This document shows positions 27,527-36,458 of a stretch of 64,000 bases of DNA, in pieces. Positions within the stretch are counted from its first letter, which is position 1. Every line of letters starts with the position of its first letter. Location of the stretch: positions 682,001-746,000 of the forward strand of contig NZ_FUYY01000001.1 in NCBI RefSeq assembly GCF_900168045.1, read 5' to 3'. Under the pieces are notes generated by a model, which saw only the letters and a program-made list of their open reading frames with translations, did not search any database and was not told the origin of the DNA. The translations under genes and the position numbers were made by a program. Source of the stretch: Salegentibacter holothuriorum. GTDB taxonomy: Bacteria > Bacteroidota > Bacteroidia > Flavobacteriales > Flavobacteriaceae.

Positions 27527-28330
27527 TTATATTGATGTAATAGAATCTAAAATTCTAGCTTTAAGCGGAATGGCAAATGAATACTTAGATATGTTGGTGT
27601 TATTAGAAATTGAATCAAAAGAATTTACTACATAACTCCTTAAACCTTTCCAAACCTTAACTTCCCTTGATTTTTCTGATTGATTCTTAGAATAAGTAAA
27701 GAAACTGATCTTTGGTTTTAATGATTGGTCGAATCTAAATAAAAGATCAGATTTTTTAGGATGTTTTGCGAGAATGGAATCTAAGTTCGTTCTAATAAAA
27801 TTAAATGTTTTTAGATTAAATTCATTTAATGCCTTATCTGTTAGTACAGTGCTCGGTCTATTTATTTTAGATATCTTCCCATCTTTTGTGACTTCAACAA
27901 AAAAGGGAGTTTCCCTTTTTGATTCAGGGAAATAAGACCAAAAATCATTATAAAACTTCTCATTCATCAGAAAATGATAACCAGAAAGTTTATACTTGAC
28001 CACATTGAATTTCCAAAAAGGTTCGAAACCCCACTTTGGAGTACTAAGATGGATATAAACTATATCATTTTTAAACTTTGAAGTTTGAAGATGATTTTGA
28101 AGCTTTTTAAGATGGGAAAATTCATCTAACGAATGCTTACAATAAAAACTATATTAATTAATATATAGTGTCTTATTTTTGAATTCAGGAAGATCTATTA
28201 ACTCCGCTAAAGATGAAATTTCATCCGAATTTTCCAGTAATCTCAAATTTTCATTTTCTCTACTAGGAGATTGACAGCTAACCGAAAATATTAATAGTAA
28301 TACTAAAGAGAATTGATATTGTTTCTTCAT
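27527..28330 (-). pseudogene. Thioredoxin-like lipoprotein with in-frame stop at the active site
   Basis: The minus strand from the ATG at 28330 gives a lipoprotein signal (FSLVLLLIFSVSC, Cys19) and 58 codons, then TAA at 28154-28156. The same frame resumes at once with YSFYCKHSLDEFSHLKKLQ and stays open to 27527, 267 sense/stop positions in all. The junction ...TLYIN-stop-YSFYCKH has the layout of a thioredoxin-family active site (VNFWATWCGPC), with the stop where Phe normally sits. Later blocks, including TPFFVEVTKDGKIS, also fit the fold. No frameshift is needed. The 158-residue open frame at 27527-28003 begins with GTG and is only the tail of this gene. The single nonsense codon implies a recent loss, a sequencing error or, less likely, read-through. 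Confidence 0.85.
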
Positions 28331-28379
28331 TAATTAGTTTTGCAATGTTTCATTTAAATCTTAATTTATCTTAGTATCA

Positions 28380-29897
28380 CTACATCCAGTTTCGCTTACT
28401 AACTTCAGCTTTATACATGACATAATTTATATATCGCAAAATATCATTACTAACCGCGTAAAACTTAAGATCACCTCCCGCGGTATGAAAAACTATATTC
28501 ACTAAATTTCGCCTGCGATACCAAATTGGTTGCTTTACGCTTATAGATTGTATTTTGAATAACTCCAGGGTTTCTTCAGTTTTATTCCACAAGCCTTTTT
28601 TCTTTTGTAAAAAATCTTCTGTAAATATTAATTTTCGAGCCATAAAAGAGAATATTTGTATTGCTATTGCAGCAACAATATATACCCCTGCCAACACCAA
28701 AACCGCCCATAATTGTAAGCTTACTAAAGCTGTAAAATACCACAGAACCACGAAAATCAATGCCGGCAACATGGCCAGAGAAATTTTTCGGAAGAGTAAT
28801 AATTTATCTGGACTAAAGGTAGTTCTAAATTGAGACCCTGAAGATTCGCTGTACAGAAAAGACTTTATCTTTTTTACGATTTCCTTTCCTAAGCCGGGAA
28901 TCTTTATTTTGTTTTTCTGAAGTTCATTTTCGCTACTAGATAAGGAAATTTGAGCTTCGTATAGGTTAAAACGCTTCTGAACAGGATTCGTATTAATTCT
29001 CATTAACTGAAGCCTTCTGGGTTGAAGCGAAACCTTGGTGTTGGTCTTTAAACCCATTTCCACTTCGAGCTTGTCTTTAGTCTGCTGAATTTTTAAGCCG
29101 TAATACTTTATAAAAACTTCAATAATGGTAATGCTTATACTTAGCAATAAAAGCACTAAAAAAAGTAGTATTAAATAGCCTATAGACTGGAGTATTCCCG
29201 AAAATTGACTGAAATAAACTTCTACATCGTCAATCTGGTCTTTAAAATAAGTATTTATCCTATTATAAATCCCCATTACAAAAGCTAAAACCAGAGATAA
29301 GCCGCGTAGGTAATTTGTGCTTATCCCAATTTTCAACAGCGTAAGAATATCAACTTTATGCGTCCAAACTTCCTTATTTCCGGGCTCTAACTTTTCTTCT
29401 TCTATTTGATTTTCTTCAACTTTTTCAGATTTAGCTTTTAAAAGAATTTCTAAAAGTTTATTGGCATCTTTTTCTGAAATAGCTTTTATCTCTACTTCTT
29501 TTTGATTACTTCCGGCGGTATCTATAACCAGGCTATAGACATTGATTACCCGCTGAAGGATAGAACGTTTAAAATAAACCTGCTGAATTTTATCAAAAGG
29601 AATCGCTGAATTTTCAGTAGAAAAAATTCCCTTTTCCAATACGAATTCCTCACGCTCATAATCAATATAAAATATAAACTTACGGTAGTAAAGGTAGCTA
29701 TAAACTAAGGTTAATCCCGTTAAAACAACCAAACCTATGGCTGTATAGATTAAAGTAGTTTTACTGGGACCGCTTAACAACAAATAAGCACCCATAGCCC
29801 AGAATATCTTAACGAGTTTATAGAGACTGGAAATGAAGATAAGTAGAATCCCTGCTATAGATTGCCGTTGGGCGGTATTGTATGCCTTAGAATTCAT
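28380..29897 (-). CDS. Bacterial PH-domain membrane protein (YdbT-like)
   Basis: The ATG at 29897 (MNSKAYNTAQRQSIAG) overlaps the end of the upstream PH gene by 11 bases and is preferred over a TTG seven codons earlier. The 505-residue protein carries repeated bPH2 modules, each seen as a YYRKFIFYIDYEREEFVLEKG/PFDKIQQVYFKRSILQRV-type segment, separated by membrane helices (about residues 16-60, 190-265 and 365-410). The paired YdbS/YdbT arrangement with the upstream gene is widespread in bacteria. The function is unknown, although similar pairs have been linked to envelope integrity. It is probably translationally coupled. Confidence 0.88.
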   Translation of the reverse strand: MNSKAYNTAQRQSIAGILLIFISSLYKLVKIFWAMGAYLLLSGPSKTTLIYTAIGLVVLTGLTLVYSYLYYRKFIFYIDYEREEFVLEKGIFSTENSAIPFDKIQQVYFKRSILQRVINVYSLVIDTAGSNQKEVEIKAISEKDANKLLEILLKAKSEKVEENQIEEEKLEPGNKEVWTHKVDILTLLKIGISTNYLRGLSLVLAFVMGIYNRINTYFKDQIDDVEVYFSQFSGILQSIGYLILLFLVLLLLSISITIIEVFIKYYGLKIQQTKDKLEVEMGLKTNTKVSLQPRRLQLMRINTNPVQKRFNLYEAQISLSSSENELQKNKIKIPGLGKEIVKKIKSFLYSESSGSQFRTTFSPDKLLLFRKISLAMLPALIFVVLWYFTALVSLQLWAVLVLAGVYIVAAIAIQIFSFMARKLIFTEDFLQKKKGLWNKTEETLELFKIQSISVKQPIWYRRRNLVNIVFHTAGGDLKFYAVSNDILRYINYVMYKAEVSKRNWM

Positions 29898-30414
29898 CTT
29901 TAGAGATCTTAACTGCAATGGCTTCTTTTAATAGTAATGCCATTTCTGGATCCAAACCGGGAATAGTGATATCGCTCCCACTTCCGCCGGCAGTAAAAAT
30001 ATTAAGACTGGAAATACCTAAAACCTTATCCCAAACACCTCGTGAAATTGAAGCGTGCTGCACCCTATTAAATGGAATTATGGTTGTTTTATTAAAGATG
30101 AAACCTCGTTTGTAAACCACATCTTTATCCCTTACAGCATAACCCAGGCTTTGTAACAGTTTATAATTATTCCAAAACCTGAATATAAAAGCTGCAGAAA
30201 TAACACCTAAAATAATACCTGATTGCCACTGATTTAGCTGAAAAAACCATAAAACACCAAGCAAAACAAACAAGACGAGCATTAAAATGCCCGTCTGAAT
30301 ATTCATTTTTATAAGATATGTAGACGAAACTGATGAAAAAGCTACCGACTCATATTTTGGTAAGGAAGCTAAATCAAGCTGTTCGTTGCTAAAATCTTTG
30401 GCTATGGAATCCAT
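29887..30414 (-). CDS. Bacterial PH-domain membrane protein (YdbS-like)
   Basis: The 175-residue protein has two N-terminal membrane helices (about 33-50 and 55-70) and then a single bPH2 domain with YAVRDKDVVYKRGFIFNKTT, IPFNRVQHASISRGVWDKVLG and ITIPGLDPEMALLLKEAI. Its start overlaps the 3' end of menB by 13 bases and its end overlaps the YdbT-like gene, so menB and the PH pair form one tightly coupled operon. The partnership with menaquinone synthesis is positional only. Confidence 0.9.
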   Translation of the reverse strand: MDSIAKDFSNEQLDLASLPKYESVAFSSVSSTYLIKMNIQTGILMLVLFVLLGVLWFFQLNQWQSGIILGVISAAFIFRFWNNYKLLQSLGYAVRDKDVVYKRGFIFNKTTIIPFNRVQHASISRGVWDKVLGISSLNIFTAGGSGSDITIPGLDPEMALLLKEAIAVKISKDEF

Positions 30415-31241
30415 TTTTTATCAAAATTGGGTTTTCTTTTCTCCAAAAAGGCATCACGACCTTCTTTGGCTTCATCGGTCATATAAGCGAGGCGGGTAAC
30501 TTCTCCGGCAAAAACCTGTTGACCAACCATACCGTCATCGGTCATATTCATGGCGTACTTCAACATTTTTATAGAAGTTGGTGATTTAGCCATAATTTCC
30601 TGGGCCCATTCATAAGCAGTGTCTTCTAACTCATCGTGTGGAATTACCGCGTTTACCATTCCCATTTCGTAAGCTTCCTGTGCTGAATAGTTTCTTCCGA
30701 GGAAAAAGATTTCACGTGCCTTCTTCTGCCCTACCATTTTAGCCAAATAAGCCGAGCCATAACCGGCATCAAAACTTGTTACATCAGCATCGGTTTGTTT
30801 AAAAATAGCATGTTCTTTACTGGCAAGAGTTAGATCACAAACAACGTGCAAACTGTGCCCGCCGCCTACAGCCCAACCGGGCACTACGCAAATTACAGCT
30901 TTAGGCATAAATCTAATTAAACGCTGAACTTCCAATATATTTAATCTATGGTAGCCATCTTCACCAACATAGCCTTGATGGCCACGTGCCTTTTGGTCTC
31001 CACCGCTACAAAACGCCCATTTTCCATCTTTAGAAGAAGGCCCTTCAGCAGAAAGTAAAACACAGCCAATGCTGGTATCTTCATGTGCATCGTGAAAGGC
31101 ATCTAAAAGTTCTGAAGTGGTTTTAGGTCTAAAAGCATTGCGAACATCTGGACGGTTAAAAGCGATTCGCGCCACACCTCCAGATTTTTTATAAGTAATA
31201 TCCTCGTATTCTTTTACAGTTTTCCAGTTAATTTCACTCAT
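30402..31241 (-). CDS. menB: 1,4-dihydroxy-2-naphthoyl-CoA synthase
   Basis: The 279-residue crotonase-fold enzyme shows the MenB-type motifs WAFCSGGDQKARG, VVPGWAVGGGHSLHVVCDLT (oxyanion hole) and SFDAGYGSAYLAKMVGQKKA, with the characteristic C-terminal RKPNFDKKWIP ending. It cyclises o-succinylbenzoyl-CoA to DHNA-CoA in menaquinone synthesis. It is first in an operon with the two PH-domain genes; menD and the isochorismate synthase lie 2-5 kb away on the same strand. Confidence 0.96.
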   Translation of the reverse strand: MSEINWKTVKEYEDITYKKSGGVARIAFNRPDVRNAFRPKTTSELLDAFHDAHEDTSIGCVLLSAEGPSSKDGKWAFCSGGDQKARGHQGYVGEDGYHRLNILEVQRLIRFMPKAVICVVPGWAVGGGHSLHVVCDLTLASKEHAIFKQTDADVTSFDAGYGSAYLAKMVGQKKAREIFFLGRNYSAQEAYEMGMVNAVIPHDELEDTAYEWAQEIMAKSPTSIKMLKYAMNMTDDGMVGQQVFAGEVTRLAYMTDEAKEGRDAFLEKRKPNFDKKWIP

Positions 31242-31257
31242 AAGTCTTTATTTTACT

Positions 31258-31265
31258 CAAAAATA
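31258..31265 (-). promoter_or_regulatory. Bacteroidota -7 box of menB
   Basis: The minus strand reads TATTTTTG, an exact TAnnTTTG match, 16 bases upstream of the menB ATG. No clear TTG partner is seen at -33. Confidence 0.5.
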
Positions 31266-31285
31266 AGCTTTTCAATTTATCTTAA

Positions 31286-31293
31286 TATCTTTG
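31286..31293 (+). promoter_or_regulatory. Bacteroidota -7 box for the small secreted protein gene
   Basis: TATCTTTG matches TAnnTTTG and lies about 55 bases before the ATG at 31348. It would give a leader of about 48 bases. The menB box on the other strand is 20 bases away, so the two promoters are back to back. Confidence 0.5.
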
Positions 31294-31347
31294 TACCGCA
31301 AATAGATTTGCATTGTTTTTGCTATATTAAAAACAAAAGCCCTAATA

Positions 31348-31836
31348 ATGAAATTTCGTCTACTCCTTTTAAGCATATTTTTATTCAGTATAACTCCTTG
31401 TTCTGCCCAGGAATATTGGGATATGGCCGATTTTGAAATTAGCAATTACAGTATAGACCCTGCATGGAGCGACCTAAGTTTTGGCCAGCAATTTTTTCAG
31501 GGAGACTTTAATCTTCCCAGTGGAGAATTTCTAAATGTAGACGAAAACAAGCGTGCTACGGTAGATATGGTTGGGATTCTTGAGCAACAGCGTAATATGA
31601 AAAAACGCAGCGTAGATATCGGCACGCCTTTACCTACAACTTCTCAAAAACGAAAAGCTTTTGAAATTTCCAACAATTACAGGATTAGAGACAAAGATGA
31701 AGTGTATAACGATGCGCTTAACTCTAACCCCTATTACCAGAATCAAAGAATTTATCAAAATGCATTACACAGGCAAAACCAACGCAGAATGTATTACGGT
31801 TCTTCCTATTATTCCCCTCGCAGCCCATTTTATTAA
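31348..31836 (+). CDS. Small secreted protein of unknown function
   Basis: The 162-residue protein has a Sec signal peptide (MKFRLLLLSIFLFSITPCSAQ). The mature part is polar, with no membrane helix. The C-terminal third is very rich in Asn, Gln, Tyr and Arg (NSNPYYQNQRIYQNALHRQN and a RMYYGSSYYSPRSPFY tail), suggesting a disordered or surface-attached tail. I do not recognise the family. Its end overlaps the convergent CvfB-type gene by 4 bases. Confidence 0.72.
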   Translation: MKFRLLLLSIFLFSITPCSAQEYWDMADFEISNYSIDPAWSDLSFGQQFFQGDFNLPSGEFLNVDENKRATVDMVGILEQQRNMKKRSVDIGTPLPTTSQKRKAFEISNNYRIRDKDEVYNDALNSNPYYQNQRIYQNALHRQNQRRMYYGSSYYSPRSPFY

Positions 31837-32669
31837 GCCTCTTTAAGGTGAATTCCGTCGTCTTTAATATCTATTTTCCTTTGCTTATAAAGATTTCCCG
31901 CCGCACGCTTAAAACTCTTTTTGCTAATCCCCAACTGTCCGTGAATTGCTTCTGGAGAGGATTTATCGGTAAGATTTAAGTAGCCTTCATTTTGTTTCAG
32001 CTTATTAAGAATTAGTTCGGCATTGGGCTCAATACTTCTATATCCCGGTCTTTGTAAACTTACATCAATCTTGCCGTCTGGACGTGTTTTAGTAATAAAC
32101 CCGCGCATTTCATCACCTACGTTTATTTCCTGAAAAACATCATCGTGATAGATCAAACCTAAATGCAGCTGATTAATAATTACATTATAACCTAAATCGC
32201 TTTTATTACTTATAATGATATCCACTTCTTCAAAAGGCTCTATAGTCAATTCTGAATTATCCAGGAACGCATGTACTTTACTTGAAGCCACCAAACGATC
32301 TGTTTCCTCATCCAAATAACAGAAGATAAGATAACGACCTCCCTTTTTCATAGGGTAAGCCTGCTCTTTAAACGGAACGAATAAGTGTTTTTCAAGACCC
32401 CAGTCCAAAAAAGCCCCAAATTCAGTAGTTTCTGCACATTTTAGAAATGCGAATTCATCCAACTTCACTAAAGGTTCTAAGGTAGTGGCAACCGGTCTTT
32501 CTTCGTGATCCAGGTAAATAAAAACATCTATCTCTTCACCAATTTCAAAAGTTTCAGGAATATATTTATTCGGAAGTAAAACTTCATTTCCTTCTTGGTC
32601 GGTTAAAAAAAGTCCGGGCTCGGTTTCCCTAACAATATGAAGCGTATGATTTTCGCCAATTCTAAGCAT
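31833..32669 (-). CDS. S1-type RNA-binding protein, CvfB family
   Basis: The 278-residue protein has tandem OB/S1-like beta modules (about 1-60, 65-135 and 140-210; for example NVGDEMRGFITKTRPDGKIDVSLQRPGY). It ends in a winged-helix segment (GQLGISKKSFKRAAGNLYKQRKI). This layout and length are those of CvfB (conserved virulence factor B), a nucleic-acid-binding regulator studied in Staphylococcus and Streptococcus. Its role in Bacteroidota is unknown. The start is a single ATG near no competing frames. Confidence 0.88.
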   Translation of the reverse strand: MLRIGENHTLHIVRETEPGLFLTDQEGNEVLLPNKYIPETFEIGEEIDVFIYLDHEERPVATTLEPLVKLDEFAFLKCAETTEFGAFLDWGLEKHLFVPFKEQAYPMKKGGRYLIFCYLDEETDRLVASSKVHAFLDNSELTIEPFEEVDIIISNKSDLGYNVIINQLHLGLIYHDDVFQEINVGDEMRGFITKTRPDGKIDVSLQRPGYRSIEPNAELILNKLKQNEGYLNLTDKSSPEAIHGQLGISKKSFKRAAGNLYKQRKIDIKDDGIHLKEA

Positions 32670-32727
32670 AATCTATATTTTGAGTGCAAAGATACTTTAT
32701 ATTTACGGCTTTTCCATAAAACAAAAA

Positions 32728-32753
32728 ATCCGTTTTACGATTGTAAAAACGGA
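32728..32753. terminator. Hairpin, possible terminator
   Basis: AATCCGTTTTAC pairs with GTAAAAACGGATT, with one bulged base. An A-run lies before it and a T-rich stretch after it. It lies upstream of the CvfB-type gene and could end the DUF2853 transcript on the minus strand. Confidence 0.6.
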
Positions 32754-32816
32754 TTCTTATATATTTTAACTTGTACATCCGTTTTATTCATAAAATTAAG
32801 GAAGTCTTATTAAATC

Positions 32817-32849
32817 AGATCTCACAGGTTTTTAAAACCTGTGAGGTCT
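32817..32849. repeat. Dispersed 33-base palindrome, copy 1
   Basis: A near-perfect palindrome: AGATCTCACAGGTTT on the left and AAACCTGTGAGGTCT on the right. Related copies lie at 60741 and 62735, with a degenerate one at 35091. It lies in the gap between the CvfB-type and DUF2853 genes. Confidence 0.8.
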
Positions 32850-32925
32850 CTCATATTAAAGAACTTTTGTAACGCTTAAGGATTTTACTGTCTGCAGATA
32901 TTCAAACAACCCTAAAAACTGAAGT

Positions 32926-33270
32926 TTATTTAAAAACACTTTCCTTTTTAAAGTGTTTGGTAAGCAGGTAATATACAACTGCACGATATTTATTACGGTT
33001 AGATTTTCCGTATTTTTCCATCACAGCATTTAAGCCCACATCCAGCTTTTCGTCATCTTTTAAACCTAATTTTTTAATAAGAAAGTTACGTTTTACCGTT
33101 TCCATTTCAGATTCTGAAGAACTGGAAACGGTTTCGGCATCACTTCTAAAAATACTTGGGCCACAAGATTCTGTTACTTTTCGTAAAAGATCTACATCGG
33201 GTTCCTCTCCCGTTTTATCTTTCACATCCTGGATGTATTTCCCTACTTTTTCATCGGTTTTTGTACTCAT
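32926..33270 (-). CDS. DUF2853 family protein
   Basis: The 114-residue acidic/basic helical protein matches DUF2853 through its YIQDVKDKTGEEPD...LLRKVTESCGPSIFRSDAE start, its FLIKKLGLKD middle and its KYGKSNRNKYRAVVYYLLTK end. This is the family's normal length. Its function is unknown; I recall only structural-genomics-type coverage. It lies between CvfB and menD on the same strand. Confidence 0.85.
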   Translation of the reverse strand: MSTKTDEKVGKYIQDVKDKTGEEPDVDLLRKVTESCGPSIFRSDAETVSSSSESEMETVKRNFLIKKLGLKDDEKLDVGLNAVMEKYGKSNRNKYRAVVYYLLTKHFKKESVFK

Positions 33271-33337
33271 AATTAAGTTTTTAGTTTATTTCCCAACAAT
33301 TTACTTAAATGAGTGGTTTTTTTCCGAATTTAATAGC

Positions 33338-35071
33338 TTAAGATTTCATAAAATTAAAATATTCTAAAAGTACCTCATCATTAATTTTTCGTGGAGTAAA
33401 AATTTCCAAAAGTTTTGGCTTATCAGAATTGTTAAAAAATTCTTCTAAATGTGTTTCTATCTCTTCTGATGTTTTAGCCGAGTAATACTGAAATCCATAC
33501 ATTTCACTTAAGGATTTCGCCTGAAGTTGATGTGTGGTTTCAAAATAAGTTTCAAAATTCTCTGTATGCTTATTTCCAGGGAGAATTCTAAAAATCCCTC
33601 CACCATTATTGTTTAAAATAATTATCCTGAAATTTTTAGGAATATAATTATTCCATAAGGCATTGCTGTCATAGAAAAAACTAAGGTCTCCCGAAATCAT
33701 CAACGTAGGCTCGCCTTTTACGCAAGCGGCCCCAATTGAAGTAGAAATACTACCATCAATTCCGCTGGTGCCTCGATTACAAAAAATACGAAGGCTTTCT
33801 TCCCATTTAAATAATTGCGCATACCGAATGGTAGAACTGTTACCAAGGTGCACAATATAATTTTCGGGAATAGCCGGAACAATTTCCTGCATCGCTTTCA
33901 AGTCAGAATACGAGATTTTATCCATATATTCTTCGTGACGAACTTGCCGTTTGCTTTTTACTTCCTTCCAATATGTGCCATAATCGCTTTGAACATTATT
34001 AGTAAGTGGAAAAAAGTGGGTAAAGAAAGAGTTTACAGTAGTTTCAAAATGTTTATTAAGGCAGAAAAAAGTGTTGTAAGCTTTTTTAGGATCAATATGC
34101 CAGTGTTGCTGTGGCTGATGATTTCTTAAAAATGCCTTGATCTTTTTCGAAACGATCATTCCCCCAAAGGTCAGTAGTATTTCTGGCTGGAGCTTTTTAA
34201 ACAACTCCTCGCAGTTTTCATCTTTTTCAATGGGACCAATTAAGGTATCAATTCGCGTAAAGAATTCAGGATGATTTAAATTAGAGGTGGTTTCGGTAAG
34301 CACAATAACCGATTCATCTTTAGCTAATTCTTCTAAAAATTCCTGTTCAACGATATTAGGTTGTGCCACACCTACAATCACCATTTTTCGCTTCGCTTTA
34401 TTCCAAAGCTCGGCGTAACCATGCAACTGATTTTCTGTATAGGTGCGTTCTTTAATTTCCGGTAAGATCTGTAAAGGGTTAACGTCCACATTTTCTACCA
34501 AATCATATAATGGCTCATAAAAAGGGACATTAATATGAACCGGTCCCTTGCCTTCTATCGCTTTATTAAGCGCCAGGTTTACTTCCCTTTCGTTATGTTT
34601 TTGCGACTCAAACTGCTTTTGCTGAAGTTTTTTATCGGTCGCCTCGGCATCTAAAACCAGCTCTGAATGTAAATTTGCCGAATATAAAATATGATTTTCA
34701 AAAACATTTTTCTGTCTAATGGTTTGTCCATCGCCAATGTCTATTCGCTCCACCGGCCGATCTGCCGAGATAATTACTAAAGGAATATCACTATAATAAG
34801 CTTCAGCAATTGCGGGATAATAATTAAGCAAAGCAGATCCCGAAGTACAAACCAGGGCTACCGGTTTTTGAAGCTGCTGCGCCATTCCCAACGCATAAAA
34901 AGCTGCGCAGCGCTCATCTACAATGCTGTAAGGCTTAATATCTGGATGATGTGTAAAACCAATAGTTAAGGGAGCATTTCTTGAGCCTGGAGAAATTACT
35001 ACGTGGTTTATATTTTTAGCAACGCAAAGCGCTACAATAGATCTGGCAACAGGTATTTTAGAGTATTTCAC
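33338..35071 (-). CDS. menD: SEPHCHC synthase
   Basis: The 577-residue TPP enzyme shows the MenD N-terminal SPGSRNAPLTIGF and VDERCAAFYALGMAQ, the CTSGSALLNYYPAIAEAYYS active-site region, and the TPP-binding GDLSFFYDSNALWNN...IILNNNGGGIFRILPG. It joins isochorismate and 2-oxoglutarate to give SEPHCHC in menaquinone synthesis. It is full length. The isochorismate synthase gene lies 238 bases upstream, separated by dispersed repeats. Confidence 0.96.
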   Translation of the reverse strand: MKYSKIPVARSIVALCVAKNINHVVISPGSRNAPLTIGFTHHPDIKPYSIVDERCAAFYALGMAQQLQKPVALVCTSGSALLNYYPAIAEAYYSDIPLVIISADRPVERIDIGDGQTIRQKNVFENHILYSANLHSELVLDAEATDKKLQQKQFESQKHNEREVNLALNKAIEGKGPVHINVPFYEPLYDLVENVDVNPLQILPEIKERTYTENQLHGYAELWNKAKRKMVIVGVAQPNIVEQEFLEELAKDESVIVLTETTSNLNHPEFFTRIDTLIGPIEKDENCEELFKKLQPEILLTFGGMIVSKKIKAFLRNHQPQQHWHIDPKKAYNTFFCLNKHFETTVNSFFTHFFPLTNNVQSDYGTYWKEVKSKRQVRHEEYMDKISYSDLKAMQEIVPAIPENYIVHLGNSSTIRYAQLFKWEESLRIFCNRGTSGIDGSISTSIGAACVKGEPTLMISGDLSFFYDSNALWNNYIPKNFRIIILNNNGGGIFRILPGNKHTENFETYFETTHQLQAKSLSEMYGFQYYSAKTSEEIETHLEEFFNNSDKPKLLEIFTPRKINDEVLLEYFNFMKS

Positions 35072-35090
35072 AAAGTTTATTTTTCAAACC

Positions 35091-35136
35091 AGACCTCACA
35101 GTTATAATATTTATTTAGGTAAAATCTGTTAGGTCT
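35091..35136. repeat. Degenerate copy of the 33-base palindrome family
   Basis: AGACCTCACAG and CTGTTAGGTCT face each other across an AT-rich 24-base core. This appears to be an expanded or decayed copy of the palindrome at 32817. Confidence 0.55.
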
Positions 35137-35160
35137 GCTTCCAAGTCTATAGTTTTTACT

Positions 35161-35253
35161 CGTCATTGCGACCCCAATATTTATTGGGAGAAGCAATCTG
35201 TAAATAATGGATAACCAATGGAGAGATTACTTCACTTCGTTCGTAATGACACG
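35161..35253. repeat. Dispersed inverted repeat (GTCATTGCGA family)
   Basis: CGTCATTGCGA...GAAGCAATCTG on the left is mirrored by GAGATTACTTC...CGTAATGACACG on the right, about 93 bases in all. The half-unit resembles the GAAGAGCGAAGCGATGCGGC segment of the tandem repeat at 43574. Elements like this are common in Flavobacteriaceae intergenic DNA. Confidence 0.7.
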
Positions 35254-35309
35254 TTTTATTTCCACTCAAAATTACAATTTCAAAAGTATTTTAAGGACAG
35301 GTTTTACCC

Positions 35310-36455
35310 TTATTTAACAAGCACCGATTTTATGGTATGCGATTTATTTACGGTTTCCTGCCATTCGTCTGCAGGATTAGAATCTTTGGTAATTCCACCT
35401 CCAATAAATAGCCTGGCCTTTCCCGCTTCTAGCTTCATGCAACGTAGGTTTACAAATAAAAAAGTTTGCTTTAAAATGCTCGCATAAGCCTGGTTTTCCT
35501 GATTTCTGCGATTACTATTCCTCTTTATTTCTTTTTTCATATTCATTTCTCCCAAAAATCCTGAATAGAACTCGCGATTATAACCTTCATTTTTTAATAT
35601 GAATTCTTTCGCATTTTTCTTTGGAAGTCCGCATACTGCGGGAGTTGGGTGTAAGGCTAAAATCAAACTTTTAAGGTTAGATTTTTCCGAATCCAATATT
35701 CCCTGGATATCTGTTTGTAAGTGCAGTAAATTTCCTGCTTTAGTAGTATAAGGCTCAGATCTATGAATAGTACCGGAAACTTTATCCTGCAGGTTTTCTA
35801 AAATAGAATCTGTAACTATTTGCTGTTCCTCAATTTCCTTTTCTCCCCAATTCACATTACTGGTTCCCTGGAACGACTGCGTCCCGGCAAGAGACATGGT
35901 TTTAAATTTATCGCGCTCAACCTTTAAAAGTGTTTCTGGCGTGGCACCCAGCCAAATCCCGGTTTTGGGATGAAACCAGTAATAAACAAAGGCAGTTTCA
36001 TATTTTTTAAGCAAATTCTTAAAGATATCAAGCGCTTCTAGTTGAGTCTGCACATCCTCTTTTCGCGATACAACCACTTTCTTAAATTCGCCTGTTTGAA
36101 TGGCTTCAATACCTTGCTGAACTAGTTTTTCGTGCTGTATTTTAGCTTCAGCATTGGTATATACCGGCGGAAATTCCTGATCTTCTTTTTTTACTTCTTC
36201 ATCCTTATCAGCAAAATATTCTGTAGTAATACTTTCGGCATTTTCAGAAGGAATAAAAAACGCATTATTATCATTTTCAAAAGGAGCAAAAACAAATCCG
36301 CTTTCATTAAATCCAGAGGTTTTGTAAGCTTTCTCCGTATCCTGTAACAAAGCTTTGGTTAATCCGTTTTTGTCGTTAGGGTTTCTATAAGCCACAAATG
36401 GATTTCCACTTTGGATTTGCCTTTCTAATTTTGTAAAAAAATCTTCGCTGTTCAT
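35310..36455 (-). CDS. menF: Isochorismate synthase (chorismate-binding enzyme)
   Basis: The 381-residue protein is of the anthranilate/isochorismate synthase type. The chorismate-binding half carries KVVVSRKEDV, WLGATPETLLKVERDKFKTMSLAGTQ, HPTPAVCGLPK, YNREFYSGFLGEMN and LFIGGGITKDSNPADEW. In the middle of the menD region the likely role is isochorismate synthesis for menaquinone rather than siderophores. It follows the hotdog thioesterase gene by 3 bases, so the two are co-transcribed. An EntC name would describe the same reaction. Confidence 0.9.
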   Translation of the reverse strand: MNSEDFFTKLERQIQSGNPFVAYRNPNDKNGLTKALLQDTEKAYKTSGFNESGFVFAPFENDNNAFFIPSENAESITTEYFADKDEEVKKEDQEFPPVYTNAEAKIQHEKLVQQGIEAIQTGEFKKVVVSRKEDVQTQLEALDIFKNLLKKYETAFVYYWFHPKTGIWLGATPETLLKVERDKFKTMSLAGTQSFQGTSNVNWGEKEIEEQQIVTDSILENLQDKVSGTIHRSEPYTTKAGNLLHLQTDIQGILDSEKSNLKSLILALHPTPAVCGLPKKNAKEFILKNEGYNREFYSGFLGEMNMKKEIKRNSNRRNQENQAYASILKQTFLFVNLRCMKLEAGKARLFIGGGITKDSNPADEWQETVNKSHTIKSVLVK

Positions 36456-36458
36456 TTT

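Noticed and set aside
27527-28003. A 158-residue open frame with a GTG start
   Set aside because: It is in frame with a lipoprotein start at 28330, interrupted only by one TAA; it is the tail of the thioredoxin-like pseudogene.
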